Below, in pieces: positions 24,374-33,335 of a DNA stretch of 64,000 nucleotides (within the stretch, counting starts at the first letter, position 1; every line of letters begins with the position of its first letter). The notes under the pieces were generated by a model. That model did not search any database. It saw nothing but the letters and a program-made list of their open reading frames with translations, and was not told the DNA's origin. The translations under genes were made by a program, and so were the position numbers. Source of the DNA: Nocardiopsis sinuspersici (GTDB taxonomy: Bacteria; Actinomycetota; Actinomycetes; Streptosporangiales; Streptosporangiaceae); assembly GCA_008638415.1 (NCBI GenBank), contig VWVT01000016.1, forward strand, positions 85,990 to 149,989. Direction: 5' to 3'.

Positions 24374-24391
24374 TCCTACCGGGCCGGTCCG

Positions 24392-26416
24392 CTACCTGCC
24401 CACCTCGCGTCCCCCCTTGTGCCAGATGCACACCACGGACGGGCGGGGCATGTCGCCGTCGGGCCAGGTGCTGGTGGGCTCCTCGAACGAGCCGTCGTCA
24501 CCCGGGTGCTGGGGTGCCAGGAACACCGTCCTGCCGTCCTCGGTGATGAAGGGCCCGCACGCCTCCGCGCCGACGGGAACGGTCGCGAAGGTCTTCAGCT
24601 CACCCCGGAAGCGGCCCTCGACCGGCATGACGTGCAGGCCGTCGTTGATCCCCAGCGAGCCGGGCTGGCCGTCGGTGGAGATCCACAGGTTGCCGTCCTT
24701 GTCGAAGGACAGGTTGTCCGGGCAGGAGATCGGCATGACCTTGGACTTGTCGAAGCCCGCGTAGTAGGTGTCCGCGTCCTCGGGGTTCCCGCACACCAGC
24801 GGCACGCTCCAGGAGAACGCGGTGGCCGCGGCGTCGCTGCCCTCCTCGACGATCTCCAGGATGTGGCCGTACCGGTTGGGGCCGCGCGGGTTGGGCTCGT
24901 CGGTCTGGCCGGGCTCACGCGCGGAGTTGTTGGTCAGCGCGCAGTAGACCTTGCCGGTGACCGGGCTGCACTCGAAGTCCTCGGGCCGGTCCATCTTGGT
25001 GGCGCCCACGGTGTCGGCGGCCAGGCGGGTGTGGACGAGGACCTCGGCGACGCCGAAGCCGTCGACGAAGCTCTCGGTGTCGGTGCACAGCGCGATCCAC
25101 TCGCCGGAGCCGTCGAACTCGCCGTCGGCGGGCAGGGCTCCGGAGCCGTCGATCTCCCCGGCGGGGCTGTCGCCGCTCAGGCGCGCCACGTACAGGGTGC
25201 CCGAGTCCAGCAGGGTGAGGTTGTGGCGCCGGGAGCCCTCGACGTACTTCTTGGCGCTGACGAACTTGTACATGTAGTCGAAGCGCTCGTCGTCGCCCAT
25301 GTAGACCACGACCCGGCCGTCCTCGGCCAGGCGGCTGTTGGCGCCCTCGTGCTTGAAGCGGCCGAGCATGGTGTGCTTGCGCGGCTCGGATCCGGGGTCG
25401 AGCGGGTCGATCTCCACGATGTAGCCGAAGCGGTTGGCCTCGTTGGGGTTCTCGGCCAGGTCGAAGCGCTTCTCGAAGCGCTCCCAGCGGCGCCCGGAGG
25501 ACCCGGTGCCGAGGCCGTAGCGGCGGGCCTCAGCGGACCCGGAGCCGTTGGCGAAGTACTGGTTGAAGTTCTCCTCGGCGGTGAGGAAGGTCCCCCAGGG
25601 GGTCATCCCGCCCGCGCAGTTGTTGAGCATCCCCCGGACCAGGGTCCCGCCGGGGTCCTCGTCGGTCCTGAGCAGCTCGTGCCCGGCGGCGGGGCCGGTC
25701 AGGCGGATGGGGGTGTCGGCGGTGATCCGGCGGTTGAAGGCGCGCTCCCCCTTCGAGACCACCCACTTGCCGGTGCGGCCGTCGCGCTCCAGCTCGACGA
25801 TGGAGCCGCCGTGGGCGGCCATCGCGGTGCGGACCTGCTCCTCGGTGGCCGAGTCCCCGTCGGTGTACCCCGGGAACATCAGGTCCTCGTTGGTGTACTC
25901 GTGGTTGACCCACAGCAGGGCGTGGTCGTCGTCGAGCTGGTGGAAGCCGACGTAGTCGCAGTTGTAGCCGAACTGCCGAGCCTGGGCCTCGGGGCTCTGG
26001 TGGTGCACGTCGAACTCGGGGGCGCCGGGCAGCACCGGGTCGCCCCAGCGGATGACCACGTGCTGGTCGTAGCCGTTGGGGATGGTGACCTTGTCGTCGG
26101 TGTTGGGCTGCACGCTCTTGAAGGTGGGCCGCGGCGAGGGGTGGGGCCGGCTCGGGCCTCTGGGGTCGGCCATGGCGGGGTTGAGCGCGGAGAGCCCGAG
26201 CGCCCCGGCGCCGGCGGTGACCGCTCCGGCGCGCAGCGCGGTGCGGCGGGAGAGCGCCGTGGCGAAGACGTCGCCGAAGTAGGGGTTGTCACTGGTGTTG
26301 GGGGCGGGGTGGAAGCAGGCGTCGCCACAGCGCAGTCGGCATGTTGCGCGGGAACGGCCGCCCCCGACCTGACCGATCAACGGCAGCGGGCGGCGGCGGG
26401 GCGCGGATTCGGGCAC
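24392..26416 (-). CDS. phoX: PhoX-family (DUF839) secreted alkaline phosphatase
   Basis: A 674-residue PhoX-type phosphatase. The N-terminal RRRPLPLIG segment and CRLRCGDACFHPAPNTSDN are typical of PhoX. A twin-arginine-like signal (SRRTALRAGAVTAGAGALGL) follows near residue 70. The beta-propeller body includes DYVGFHQLDDDHALLWVNHEYTN, LNNCAGGMTPWGTFLTAEEN and AVVYMGDDERFDYMYKF-type segments that hold the Fe-Ca cofactor. It releases phosphate from organic esters outside the cell. GTG 26416 follows AAGGAGAAGGT, which is a good ribosome site, and retains the conserved cysteine segment. An upstream PHO box suggests PhoP control. Confidence 0.86.
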   Translation of the reverse strand: MPESAPRRRPLPLIGQVGGGRSRATCRLRCGDACFHPAPNTSDNPYFGDVFATALSRRTALRAGAVTAGAGALGLSALNPAMADPRGPSRPHPSPRPTFKSVQPNTDDKVTIPNGYDQHVVIRWGDPVLPGAPEFDVHHQSPEAQARQFGYNCDYVGFHQLDDDHALLWVNHEYTNEDLMFPGYTDGDSATEEQVRTAMAAHGGSIVELERDGRTGKWVVSKGERAFNRRITADTPIRLTGPAAGHELLRTDEDPGGTLVRGMLNNCAGGMTPWGTFLTAEENFNQYFANGSGSAEARRYGLGTGSSGRRWERFEKRFDLAENPNEANRFGYIVEIDPLDPGSEPRKHTMLGRFKHEGANSRLAEDGRVVVYMGDDERFDYMYKFVSAKKYVEGSRRHNLTLLDSGTLYVARLSGDSPAGEIDGSGALPADGEFDGSGEWIALCTDTESFVDGFGVAEVLVHTRLAADTVGATKMDRPEDFECSPVTGKVYCALTNNSAREPGQTDEPNPRGPNRYGHILEIVEEGSDAAATAFSWSVPLVCGNPEDADTYYAGFDKSKVMPISCPDNLSFDKDGNLWISTDGQPGSLGINDGLHVMPVEGRFRGELKTFATVPVGAEACGPFITEDGRTVFLAPQHPGDDGSFEEPTSTWPDGDMPRPSVVCIWHKGGREVGR

Positions 26417-26798
26417 ACCTTCTCCTTGGGGATCGTGCTGCTGCGCGCGCTCCGGCCGGTGCGGGTCGAACCGTGACGCGCGGCTTCTCCAGGTCCGGCG
26501 GGGTTCCCCGTCGGTCGTTCTCGACCTTGGCCGAGCCTCCACACGCACAGGTGAAACCGAGGTGAACGCCCTGACAACTCCGACGCATTCCCTGGTGTGT
26601 CACTCTCCAGGGTTACGTGAACACGAACTGTCGATTCTTGTTGCGATCATGACCTGTGCGGACCTGTCCGGTCCACATGCCACGCCCGGAAAAATCCCCG
26701 AATGTGCCCCATGCCCCGTGTTTCGGCTTCCTTCCCCGAAACCCCGCCGGTCCCCGCCCGTTCCCGGGGAAGCCCGGCCCGCGCCTTCGGGGTCGGGG
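26417..26798. other. Intergenic region between phoX and the siderophore ATPase gene
   Basis: This 382-bp gap holds the phoX promoter and PHO box at 26550-26567 and the 3' trailer of the leftward importer operon. A further GTTCACG half-site occurs near 26617-26623. I see no gene. Confidence 0.5.
26550..26567 (-). promoter_or_regulatory. PHO box upstream of phoX
   Basis: Read on the minus strand, GTTCACC-TCGG-TTTCACC is a pair of 7-bp direct repeats spaced 4 bp apart. This is the layout of Streptomyces PhoP binding units. It is about 134 bp upstream of the phoX start, which supports induction under phosphate starvation. Confidence 0.6.
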
Positions 26799-27644
26799 TT
26801 ACCGGGACCGCTGGCCGCTGCGGCCGACCGGAACCACCATCGGTCCCCCGGTGACCGGGTCCTCCACCACGACCGCCTCCAGGCCGAAGGCCTCGCGCAG
26901 CAGCTCGGGGGTGAGCACGTCGGCCGGGGCCCCGCTGGCCACCACCCGCCCCTCGCGCATGGTGATCATCGTGTCGGCGTAGCGGGCGGCGAGGTTGAGG
27001 TCGTGCAGCACCATGACGATGGTGCGCCCGCTGTCCCGGTGCAGGTCGCGTACCAGGTCCAGGACGTCCACCTGGTGGACCAGGTCCAGGAAGGTGGTGG
27101 GCTCGTCCAGCAGCAGCAGGTCGGTCCCCTGGGCCAGGACCATGGATATCCACGCCCGCTGGCGCTGGCCGCCCGACAGCTCCTGCAGGGGGCTGTCGGC
27201 CAGCTCCAGCAGTCCGGTCCGCTCCAGGGCCTCGGAGACCGCGCGGTGGTCCTCACCCGACCACTGCCGGTACCAGCGCTGGGAGGGGTGGCGTCCCCGT
27301 GCGACCAGGTCGGCCACGGTCAGCCCGTCCGGCGCCACGGGCTGCTGGGGCAGTACGCCCAGCACCTCGGCGACCTCGCGGGTGGGCACACGGTGGATGT
27401 CGCGGCCGTCGAGCTCGACCAGGCCCGCCCGGGGCCTCATGAGCCGTCCCAGGGCGCGCAGCATGGTGGACTTGCCGCACCCGTTGGGGCCGATGACGCA
27501 GGTGACGGTGCCCTCGACGATGTCGGCGTCCAGGCCGTGCACGACGGTGTGGTCGTCGTAGGCCAGGGTGAGGCCGCGCGCGCTCAGCCGGACCGGGACG
27601 GCGGACCCGGGGGCGGTGTGCGCACGGATCTGTTGTGTGGTCAA
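26799..27644 (-). CDS. Iron-siderophore ABC transporter ATP-binding protein
   Basis: A 281-residue FecE/FepC-type ATPase with Walker A GPNGCGKST (residues about 46-54), signature LSGGQRQRAWIS, Walker B LLLLDEPTTFLD and switch VLHDLN. The TTG start at 27644 overlaps the TGA of the upstream permease (TTGA) and has AAAGG 7 nt before it, so the operon is translationally coupled. It drives ferric-siderophore import with the two permeases. The importer belongs with the binding protein at 29997 on the opposite strand. Confidence 0.87.
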   Translation of the reverse strand: MTTQQIRAHTAPGSAVPVRLSARGLTLAYDDHTVVHGLDADIVEGTVTCVIGPNGCGKSTMLRALGRLMRPRAGLVELDGRDIHRVPTREVAEVLGVLPQQPVAPDGLTVADLVARGRHPSQRWYRQWSGEDHRAVSEALERTGLLELADSPLQELSGGQRQRAWISMVLAQGTDLLLLDEPTTFLDLVHQVDVLDLVRDLHRDSGRTIVMVLHDLNLAARYADTMITMREGRVVASGAPADVLTPELLREAFGLEAVVVEDPVTGGPMVVPVGRSGQRSR

Positions 27645-28747
27645 GCCTGTACCTTTCGATTGCCGCGGACGAGCAGGTAGATCAGGTAGAGGGCGCCCAG
27701 GCAGCCGGTGACGATGCCGACCGGGAGCTGGACGCTGATCAGGTTGCGGGCGATCAGGTCGGCGGCGCAGGTCAGGGCGGCGCCGACGAGCGCGGAGAGC
27801 AGGACGGGCGGCCGGGGGGAGCGGGCCAGGCGCAGCGCGATCTGCGGGCAGGCCAGGGACACGAACAGGATCGGGCCGGCGGCCGAGGTGCCGAAGGCGG
27901 CCAGGAGCACGGCCAGCACCAGCGTGGTGGTGCGGGCGAGTTCCAGACGCACGCCCAGGCCGCGGACCACCTCGTCGCCGTAGGAGAGCACGTCCAGGGT
28001 GCGCGCGGCGCCCAGGGCCAGGGGCAGCAGCAGGACCAGGGCCACCGTGACGGGCAGCGCGTCCTGCCAGGTGCTCATGGACAGGCTGCCCGCGATCCAG
28101 GTCATGGCGCGGCCGGTGTCGCTGACGTCCCCCAGGGTGAGCATCCACAGGGTGAGGTTCATCAACACGGTGGACACGCCCACACCCACCAGCAGAAGGC
28201 GGAACCCGTCGATGCCGCCGCGCCAGGCGAGCCCGTAGCACAGGGCTCCGGCGGCCAGGCCGCCGGTCAGTGCCAGGGCGGGCACGCCGATGGAGGCCAG
28301 GGGCCCGCTGACGATGCCGTAGCTGCCGCCGAAGGCCATCACCGCGACCACGCCCGCGCTGGCGCCGTGGGTGACGCCCAGCAGGTCGGGGCTGGCCAGG
28401 GGGTTGCGCATGATGGTCTGGGTGATGGCGCCCGCGGCGGCCAGCGCGGCTCCGGCGAGCATGCCCACCACCACGCGCGGCATGCGCACACGCCAGATGG
28501 TGAAGTAGTCGTCGTAGCTGGTGCCGACGATGTTGGCCCACACCCGGCCGGGCGGGATGAACACCGAGCCGACGGAGAGGTTGAGCGCCACCAGCACGAG
28601 CAGGGCCAGGACGCCCAGCAGGCCGAGGACGACCATGCGGGGGCGCAGGGGGATCGAGACCGGGCCCAGGCGGAGGGCCCGGCCCCGGCGGGCCAGGCGG
28701 TCGTCGGCCCGCCGGCGGGCGTCGTCGGGGGCGAGGGTGGAGGTCAT
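27641..28747 (-). CDS. FecCD-family siderophore permease (second subunit)
   Basis: A 368-residue BtuC/FecD-type permease with about ten helices. Family landmarks are RMPRVVVGMLAGAALAAAGAITQTIMRNPLASPDLLGV near the front and GVRLELARTTTLVLAV. The coupling region facing the ATPase is near FVSLACPQIALRLA. Its ATG overlaps the preceding TGA by 4 bp (ATGA). It probably pairs with the 28744-29817 permease to form the heterodimeric channel. Confidence 0.86.
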   Translation of the reverse strand: MTSTLAPDDARRRADDRLARRGRALRLGPVSIPLRPRMVVLGLLGVLALLVLVALNLSVGSVFIPPGRVWANIVGTSYDDYFTIWRVRMPRVVVGMLAGAALAAAGAITQTIMRNPLASPDLLGVTHGASAGVVAVMAFGGSYGIVSGPLASIGVPALALTGGLAAGALCYGLAWRGGIDGFRLLLVGVGVSTVLMNLTLWMLTLGDVSDTGRAMTWIAGSLSMSTWQDALPVTVALVLLLPLALGAARTLDVLSYGDEVVRGLGVRLELARTTTLVLAVLLAAFGTSAAGPILFVSLACPQIALRLARSPRPPVLLSALVGAALTCAADLIARNLISVQLPVGIVTGCLGALYLIYLLVRGNRKVQA

Positions 28748-29817
28748 AGGGCGAGCAGCCTCCGGCGGCGGACGATGTGGATGAAGAAGGGCGCGCCGAA
28801 CACGGCCAGGACCACGCCGACCTGGAGTTCGCCGGGCGGTGCGAGGAAGCGGCCCAGGACGTCGGCGGCCAGGAGCAGGGCCGCGCCCATCAGCGCCGAG
28901 TAGGGCAGCAGCCAGCGGTAGTCGGCGCCGACGATGCCGCGGGCCAGGTGGGGCACGATGAGCCCGACGAAGGCGATGGGCCCGCAGGCGGCCACGGTCA
29001 CGCCCGTGAGCAGGGTGATGGCGAGCAGGCCGGTGGCGCGGGCGCGGCCGATCCGAAAGCCCAGTGCGCGTGCGGTGTCCTCGCCCAGGGCCAGCGCGTT
29101 GAGGGCGCGGGTGTTGGACAGGGCCAGGACCGTGCCCAGGGCGACCACGGGCAGCATGGGACCCAGGATCGCGGGGTCGCGGCCCACCAGGGAGCCCACC
29201 CGCCAGAACCGGAAGTCCTCCATCGTGGACTGGTCGAGCAGGACCAGCCCGGAGGTCAGGGAGTAGGCCATCCAGCTCACTGCGGTCCCGGCCAGGGCCA
29301 GGGTGATGGGTGTGGGGCCGCGTCCGGGGACCGAGCCGATGGCGTAGACCAGGACCACGGCCACGGCGGCGCCGGCGAAGGCGAACCAGGCCTGGGTGTA
29401 CAGGGTGGTGACGTCGAGGAGCATGATACCCAGCACCACGGCCAGGGCGGCTCCGAAGGTGACGCCGAGGATGCTGGGGTCGCCCAGGGGGTTGCGGGTG
29501 TGGCCCTGCATGAGTGCGCCGCCCAGGCCGAGGCTGATCCCGGCGAGCACCCCGAGGGCGGTGCGCGGCAGCCGGATCTCGTTGACGATGATGTCGGCCT
29601 CGGCTCCCGCGGTGGAGGTCAGGGCCAGCCACACGGTGCCGGGGCTGAGGCCGCGGGCGCCGATGAGCACGCTGGCCAGGACGGCCAGGCACAGCAGCAG
29701 GAGCATCAGTCCCAGGCCCGAGATCCGGCGTGCCCGGCGGGCCGCGACCGCACCGCCCGCGGTGGTCGTCGGGGCCGACGCCGTGAGGGTCGGCGGCGGC
29801 CCGGTGGTCTCCTTCAC
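28744..29817 (-). CDS. FecCD-family siderophore permease (first subunit)
   Basis: A 357-residue permease. The canonical IRLPRTALGVLAG, GLGGALMQGHTRNPLGDPS and LIVPHLARGIVG segments are present along with about ten helices. GTG 29817 is preceded by GGGGAG 5 nt upstream. It is the promoter-proximal gene of the importer operon and starts 32 bp from the overlapping iron boxes at 29849-29875, so iron repression is very likely. Confidence 0.86.
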   Translation of the reverse strand: MKETTGPPPTLTASAPTTTAGGAVAARRARRISGLGLMLLLLCLAVLASVLIGARGLSPGTVWLALTSTAGAEADIIVNEIRLPRTALGVLAGISLGLGGALMQGHTRNPLGDPSILGVTFGAALAVVLGIMLLDVTTLYTQAWFAFAGAAVAVVLVYAIGSVPGRGPTPITLALAGTAVSWMAYSLTSGLVLLDQSTMEDFRFWRVGSLVGRDPAILGPMLPVVALGTVLALSNTRALNALALGEDTARALGFRIGRARATGLLAITLLTGVTVAACGPIAFVGLIVPHLARGIVGADYRWLLPYSALMGAALLLAADVLGRFLAPPGELQVGVVLAVFGAPFFIHIVRRRRLLAL

Positions 29818-29848
29818 CCGGTCTCCCCATCATGACGAAGGCCAGGCC

Positions 29849-29875
29849 AACCTAACTTAGGTTTGCCTAGCCACA
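29849..29875. promoter_or_regulatory. Overlapping iron boxes between divergent siderophore genes
   Basis: AACCTAACTTAGGTT (29849-29863) is a perfect 7-bp inverted repeat about a central C. TTAGGTTTGCCTAGCCACA (29857-29875) matches the IdeR/DmdR consensus TTAGGTTAGGCTAACCTAA at about 13 of 19 positions. The pair lies between the permease operon and the binding-protein gene and could repress both. Confidence 0.65.
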
Positions 29876-29996
29876 CTTGAATGCTCTAAGTTTGCCACGT
29901 CTCGGACGAAGACGACACATCCGACAACGATGTGTGTCTTTTTCGTGTCAACAGAACAGCTTTCCCCTGATCCCCTGAACCGACCGGGAGCTCCAC

Positions 29997-31016
29997 ATGA
30001 CCACTCTCGCCCACCTGCGCCGCGCGGGCCTACCCCTGGCCGTCGCGGCCTCCCTGACCCTGCTGACCGCCTGCGGCGCGGGCGGCCCGGAGGAGGAGGC
30101 CTCCACCGGATCCGGGGAGGAGGCCGCCGGGGGCTACCCGATCACCGTCGAGCACGCCATGGGCGAGACCGAGATCGCGGCCGCACCCGAGCGGGTGCTG
30201 CCGCTGGACTCCACCTACGTGGACGCCACCCTCGCCCTGGGCGGGAACGTGGTGGGCTTCACCCAGATCGCCGAGGGCCAGGACACCCTGCCCCCGTACC
30301 TGCTCGAAAGCGACTGGAACGTGGGCAGCGCCGAGGAGGCCGAGTCCGTGGGGCTGCTGTGGGAGGTCGATCCGGAGCTGGTGGCCCAGAGCCGGCCGGA
30401 CCTGATCCTGTCCGCCGAGGTCCGCCACGGCGACGGCTACGACCAGCTCACCGAGGTCGCCCCCACCGTGATGTCGGAGACCACCGGCGCCACGTGGAAG
30501 GAGAACCTGCGCCTGACCGGCGAGGCGATGGGCATGGCCGAGGAGGCCGACCGCCTCGTGGCCGAGTACGAGGAGCGGGCCGCCGCCATCGGCGAGGAGA
30601 TCGCCGCGTCCGCGGACGGGGACCTGCCCACCGTGTCGGTGGTGCGCTTCGCCGGTGACGCCGACGGCGTGCGCCTGTACAGCCGCAACTCCTACATCGG
30701 CGTGATCCTGGACGACCTGGGCCTGCCCCCCAGCGAGGGCACCGCCACCGACACCGAGGAGATCGTGACCTACCACAGCCCGGAGCGGCTGATGGACCTG
30801 GAGGCCGACCACATCCTGGTGTCCACCTACGACGACGGCGCCGGTGAGGTGGAGAAGGACAAGAAGCGCTACACCTCCAACCCGCTGTGGGGCGAGCTGG
30901 AGGGCACCAAGACCGAGGTGAGCGACGCCTACTGGATCTCCGGCGTGGGCCTGATCGCCGCGCACGCCGTGCTGGACGACGTCGCCGAGATCTTCGAGGT
31001 CGACCCCCAGCGTTGA
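29997..31016 (+). CDS. Siderophore-binding lipoprotein
   Basis: A 339-residue class III periplasmic-type binding protein. The signal ends in the lipobox LLTAC26, followed by an acidic linker. The mature domain starts with YPITVEHAMGETEIAAAPERVLPL and contains SRPDLILSAEVRHGD and YHSPERLMDLEADHILVST. It should capture the ferric siderophore and deliver it to the FecCD-type permeases encoded divergently. GGGAG precedes ATG 29997. The PLP decarboxylase gene follows 99 bp downstream and is probably co-transcribed. Confidence 0.86.
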   Translation: MTTLAHLRRAGLPLAVAASLTLLTACGAGGPEEEASTGSGEEAAGGYPITVEHAMGETEIAAAPERVLPLDSTYVDATLALGGNVVGFTQIAEGQDTLPPYLLESDWNVGSAEEAESVGLLWEVDPELVAQSRPDLILSAEVRHGDGYDQLTEVAPTVMSETTGATWKENLRLTGEAMGMAEEADRLVAEYEERAAAIGEEIAASADGDLPTVSVVRFAGDADGVRLYSRNSYIGVILDDLGLPPSEGTATDTEEIVTYHSPERLMDLEADHILVSTYDDGAGEVEKDKKRYTSNPLWGELEGTKTEVSDAYWISGVGLIAAHAVLDDVAEIFEVDPQR

Positions 31017-31115
31017 CGCGACCGGGACGGGGCCCGACCGGGTTCCGTCCCCGCCGCCTGCCGTGTGCCGCGCACACGGCGTGTCCGACCCACCACGCGC
31101 ACGGAGGAACCCTCC

Positions 31116-32381
31116 ATGGAACCGCCCCGCTCCTTCGAGCACACCCCCGCCCTTCCCGCCGAACGGATCCCCGAGCGCGTGCGCCGGGCCGCCGTGGACC
31201 TGGCCGCCGGCACCGGTTCGGGATACGTCTACGATCCGGCGCTGGCCGCCGACCGCGTCCGCACGCTGCGCAAGGCGCTGCCCTCGTGGGCCCGGGTCTA
31301 CTTCGCGGTCAAGGCCAACGGCTTCGAGCCGGTGCTCGCCCACCTGGCCGAGGCGGTGGACGGGTTCGAGGCGGCCTCCCTGCGCGAGGCGCGCACCGCC
31401 CTGGCCGCGCTGCGCGTCCGGCGCGGGGAGAGCGGCGGACGGATCGCGGTGAGCGGTCCGGGCAAGACCCCCGAACTGCTGTCGGGCCTGGCCCGCCTGC
31501 GGGCCGAGCGGGGCGCGGACGTGGTGGTCAACGCCGAGAGCGAGCTGGAACTGCACCGCGTCTCGGCCGCGGCCCGCGAGGCCGGCACGGTGCTGCCGGT
31601 GGCCCTGCGCGTCAACCCCGAGCACGTACCGGTCAGCGGGGCGCTGGTGATGGGCGGCACCCCGGGCCCGTTCGGTGTCCCCGAGCCCCTGGCCGCCGAC
31701 GCCGTGCGCACGGCCCTGTCCCTGCCCGGGATCGACCTCGTGGGCTTCCACGTGCACGCGGTCAGCGGCAACACCGACGCCGCCGCGCACGCCGCCTACG
31801 TGCGCTGGTGTCTGGAGTGGTCACGGCGGACGGCGGACGCGCACGGGGTGGACCTGCGCCTGGTGGACGTGGGCGGCGGCCTGGGCGTGCCCTTCGAGGA
31901 GGACGAGGACGCCTTCGACCTGGAGGGGTTCGGCGCCGCCCTGGCGGAGCTGCCCGACCCGGGGGTGGAGGTGGTGCTGGAACCGGGACGCTGGATCGCG
32001 GCCCCCACCGGCTGGTACGCGGCGCGGGTGACGGACGTGAAGTCGGCCTACGGCGGCTGTTTCGCGGTGGTGCGGGGCGGGATCAACCACTTCCAGCTCC
32101 CCACGTCCTGGGAGATCCGCCACAACTTCGCGGTGCTGGAGGTCGGGGCGTGGCCCGACGGGGTGCCCCGGCCGCGGGCGGGCGGGGAGTCCGTGACGGT
32201 GTGCGGGGAGCTGTGCACCCCCGAGGACGTGCTGGCCAGGGACGTGCGTGTGGAGTCCCTGCGCGCCGGTGACGTTCTGGTCTTCCCCAACGCCGGTGCC
32301 TACGGGCACGAGTTCGCCATGCCCGCGTTCCTGGCGCACCCGGCGGCGCCCCGCCTAACCGTGGACAGCCGCGCGCCCTGA
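31116..32381 (+). CDS. Type III-fold PLP decarboxylase, SbnH-like (siderophore pathway)
   Basis: A 421-residue alanine-racemase-fold decarboxylase related to LysA/NspC. The PLP lysine is K66 in YFAVKANG. The phosphate loop appears around HVHAVSGN. C363-G-E-L-C367 followed by TPED supplies the active-site cysteine and aspartate partner. In staphyloferrin B synthesis SbnH is a member of this family and decarboxylates a citrate-bound diaminopropionate. By analogy this protein may decarboxylate an amino acid or an amino-acid adduct of the siderophore. It stands apart from the diaminopimelate decarboxylase role because it is embedded in the siderophore locus. GGAGG lies 8 nt before ATG 31116. Confidence 0.75.
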   Translation: MEPPRSFEHTPALPAERIPERVRRAAVDLAAGTGSGYVYDPALAADRVRTLRKALPSWARVYFAVKANGFEPVLAHLAEAVDGFEAASLREARTALAALRVRRGESGGRIAVSGPGKTPELLSGLARLRAERGADVVVNAESELELHRVSAAAREAGTVLPVALRVNPEHVPVSGALVMGGTPGPFGVPEPLAADAVRTALSLPGIDLVGFHVHAVSGNTDAAAHAAYVRWCLEWSRRTADAHGVDLRLVDVGGGLGVPFEEDEDAFDLEGFGAALAELPDPGVEVVLEPGRWIAAPTGWYAARVTDVKSAYGGCFAVVRGGINHFQLPTSWEIRHNFAVLEVGAWPDGVPRPRAGGESVTVCGELCTPEDVLARDVRVESLRAGDVLVFPNAGAYGHEFAMPAFLAHPAAPRLTVDSRAP

Positions 32382-32420
32382 CCAGTCGTGTGTCCTGGGT
32401 CACTCCGGGCCCCGCATACC

Positions 32421-32448
32421 TTGACATACTTAGGTAAGCCTGTCCTAA
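32421..32448 (+). promoter_or_regulatory. TTGACA promoter with iron box of the biosynthetic operon
   Basis: TTGACA at 32421-32426 is a perfect -35. TTAGGTAAGCCTGTCCTAA (32430-32448) agrees with the IdeR/DmdR consensus at 15 of 19 positions, the best in the window, and covers the spacer and -10 region. It should switch off the operon beginning at 32529 when iron is plentiful. Confidence 0.7.
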
Positions 32449-32528
32449 TTTATGGCGACTCCGGTGTGCGCCCCCGCGCACATCCGGGGTCCGCCGCAGA
32501 GTGCCCGCGTCCCGACGAAGGAGCCCCC

Positions 32529-33140
32529 GTGCCCGTGCCGCCCTCCACCACCGCCACCACAACCGCGCCGACCGGTCCGGCCGGACCCGACACCGCATGG
32601 AGGGTCGACAACCTCACCGGAGCCGACGTGCTGGCCGATCCCGCCCCCTGGACCGACGCCTACGAGACGGTCTACGCCGACGTCCTGCACCTGCCCGACC
32701 ACAGCACCCCGCCCTTCGCCGAGCGCCTGGCCTTCAGCGCGAACCGCCCGGGCTTTCGGCTCACCGCCTGCTACGTGGGCGGCGAGCTGGCCGGATTCGC
32801 CTACGGCTACACCCTGCCGCCGACCACCGGCTGGTGGGACGGGTTCGTCCCGCTCCCGGGCGTGGACGCCGAGGACGTCACCGCCGAGCGTCCGGGCCGG
32901 ACCTTCGCCATGTGCGAGGCGCTCGTCCACGTCCCCTTCCGCGGCAGCGGCATCGTGGAGCGCTCCATGCCCTTCTTTCTCAGCGGACGCGAGGAGGAGC
33001 GCGCCGCCGGACTGGTGGCCGAGACCAACACCCACGCGCGGGACATCTTCCTGCGCAACGGCTGGCAGCACGTGGGCGACCTCGCGCCGCACCCGGGCTG
33101 GCGCGGGCACCACTGCCTGCTCATGCCTCTGAACGGCTGA
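32529..33140 (+). CDS. GNAT acetyltransferase, first gene of the siderophore operon
   Basis: A 203-residue GNAT protein after a Thr/Pro-rich N terminus of about 25 residues. The core includes ACYVGGELAGFAYGYTLPP, VHVPFRGSGIVERSMPFF (acetyl-CoA loop region) and the C-terminal VAETNTHARDIFLRNGWQHVG. It is a generic GNAT and does not look like the IucB/DesC hydroxamate acyltransferase, which has different motifs. In a hydroxamate pathway it is nevertheless the only acyltransferase in the operon. AAGGAG lies 6 nt before GTG 32529. Acylation of an N-hydroxylated diamine is inferred. Confidence 0.78.
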   Translation: MPVPPSTTATTTAPTGPAGPDTAWRVDNLTGADVLADPAPWTDAYETVYADVLHLPDHSTPPFAERLAFSANRPGFRLTACYVGGELAGFAYGYTLPPTTGWWDGFVPLPGVDAEDVTAERPGRTFAMCEALVHVPFRGSGIVERSMPFFLSGREEERAAGLVAETNTHARDIFLRNGWQHVGDLAPHPGWRGHHCLLMPLNG

Positions 33141-33335
33141 CCGGGCCCTCCTCTCCCTCCCCTCCCTCTTCTCCCCCCTGGTGGAGCCGACCTTCTCCCT
33201 CCGGTGGAGCCGACCGGCCCGCCCTCCCCCCGTACCGCGAAGGCTCCTCCCCCGCCGGATCCCCCGGCCCGGCGCCCCTTCGCCCGACTCCGCGCGCGCC
33301 CACGACCGACCACGGAAAACTGGAGCCCGACGCCC

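Noticed and set aside
24419-26476. 685-codon plus-strand open frame opposite phoX
   Set aside because: Composition is Val/Gly-repetitive and the opposite strand carries the full PhoX signature.
32529-33140. IucB/DesC-type hydroxamate acyltransferase
   Set aside because: Only general GNAT motifs are visible; the specific IucB-type signature was not seen, so the call stays generic.
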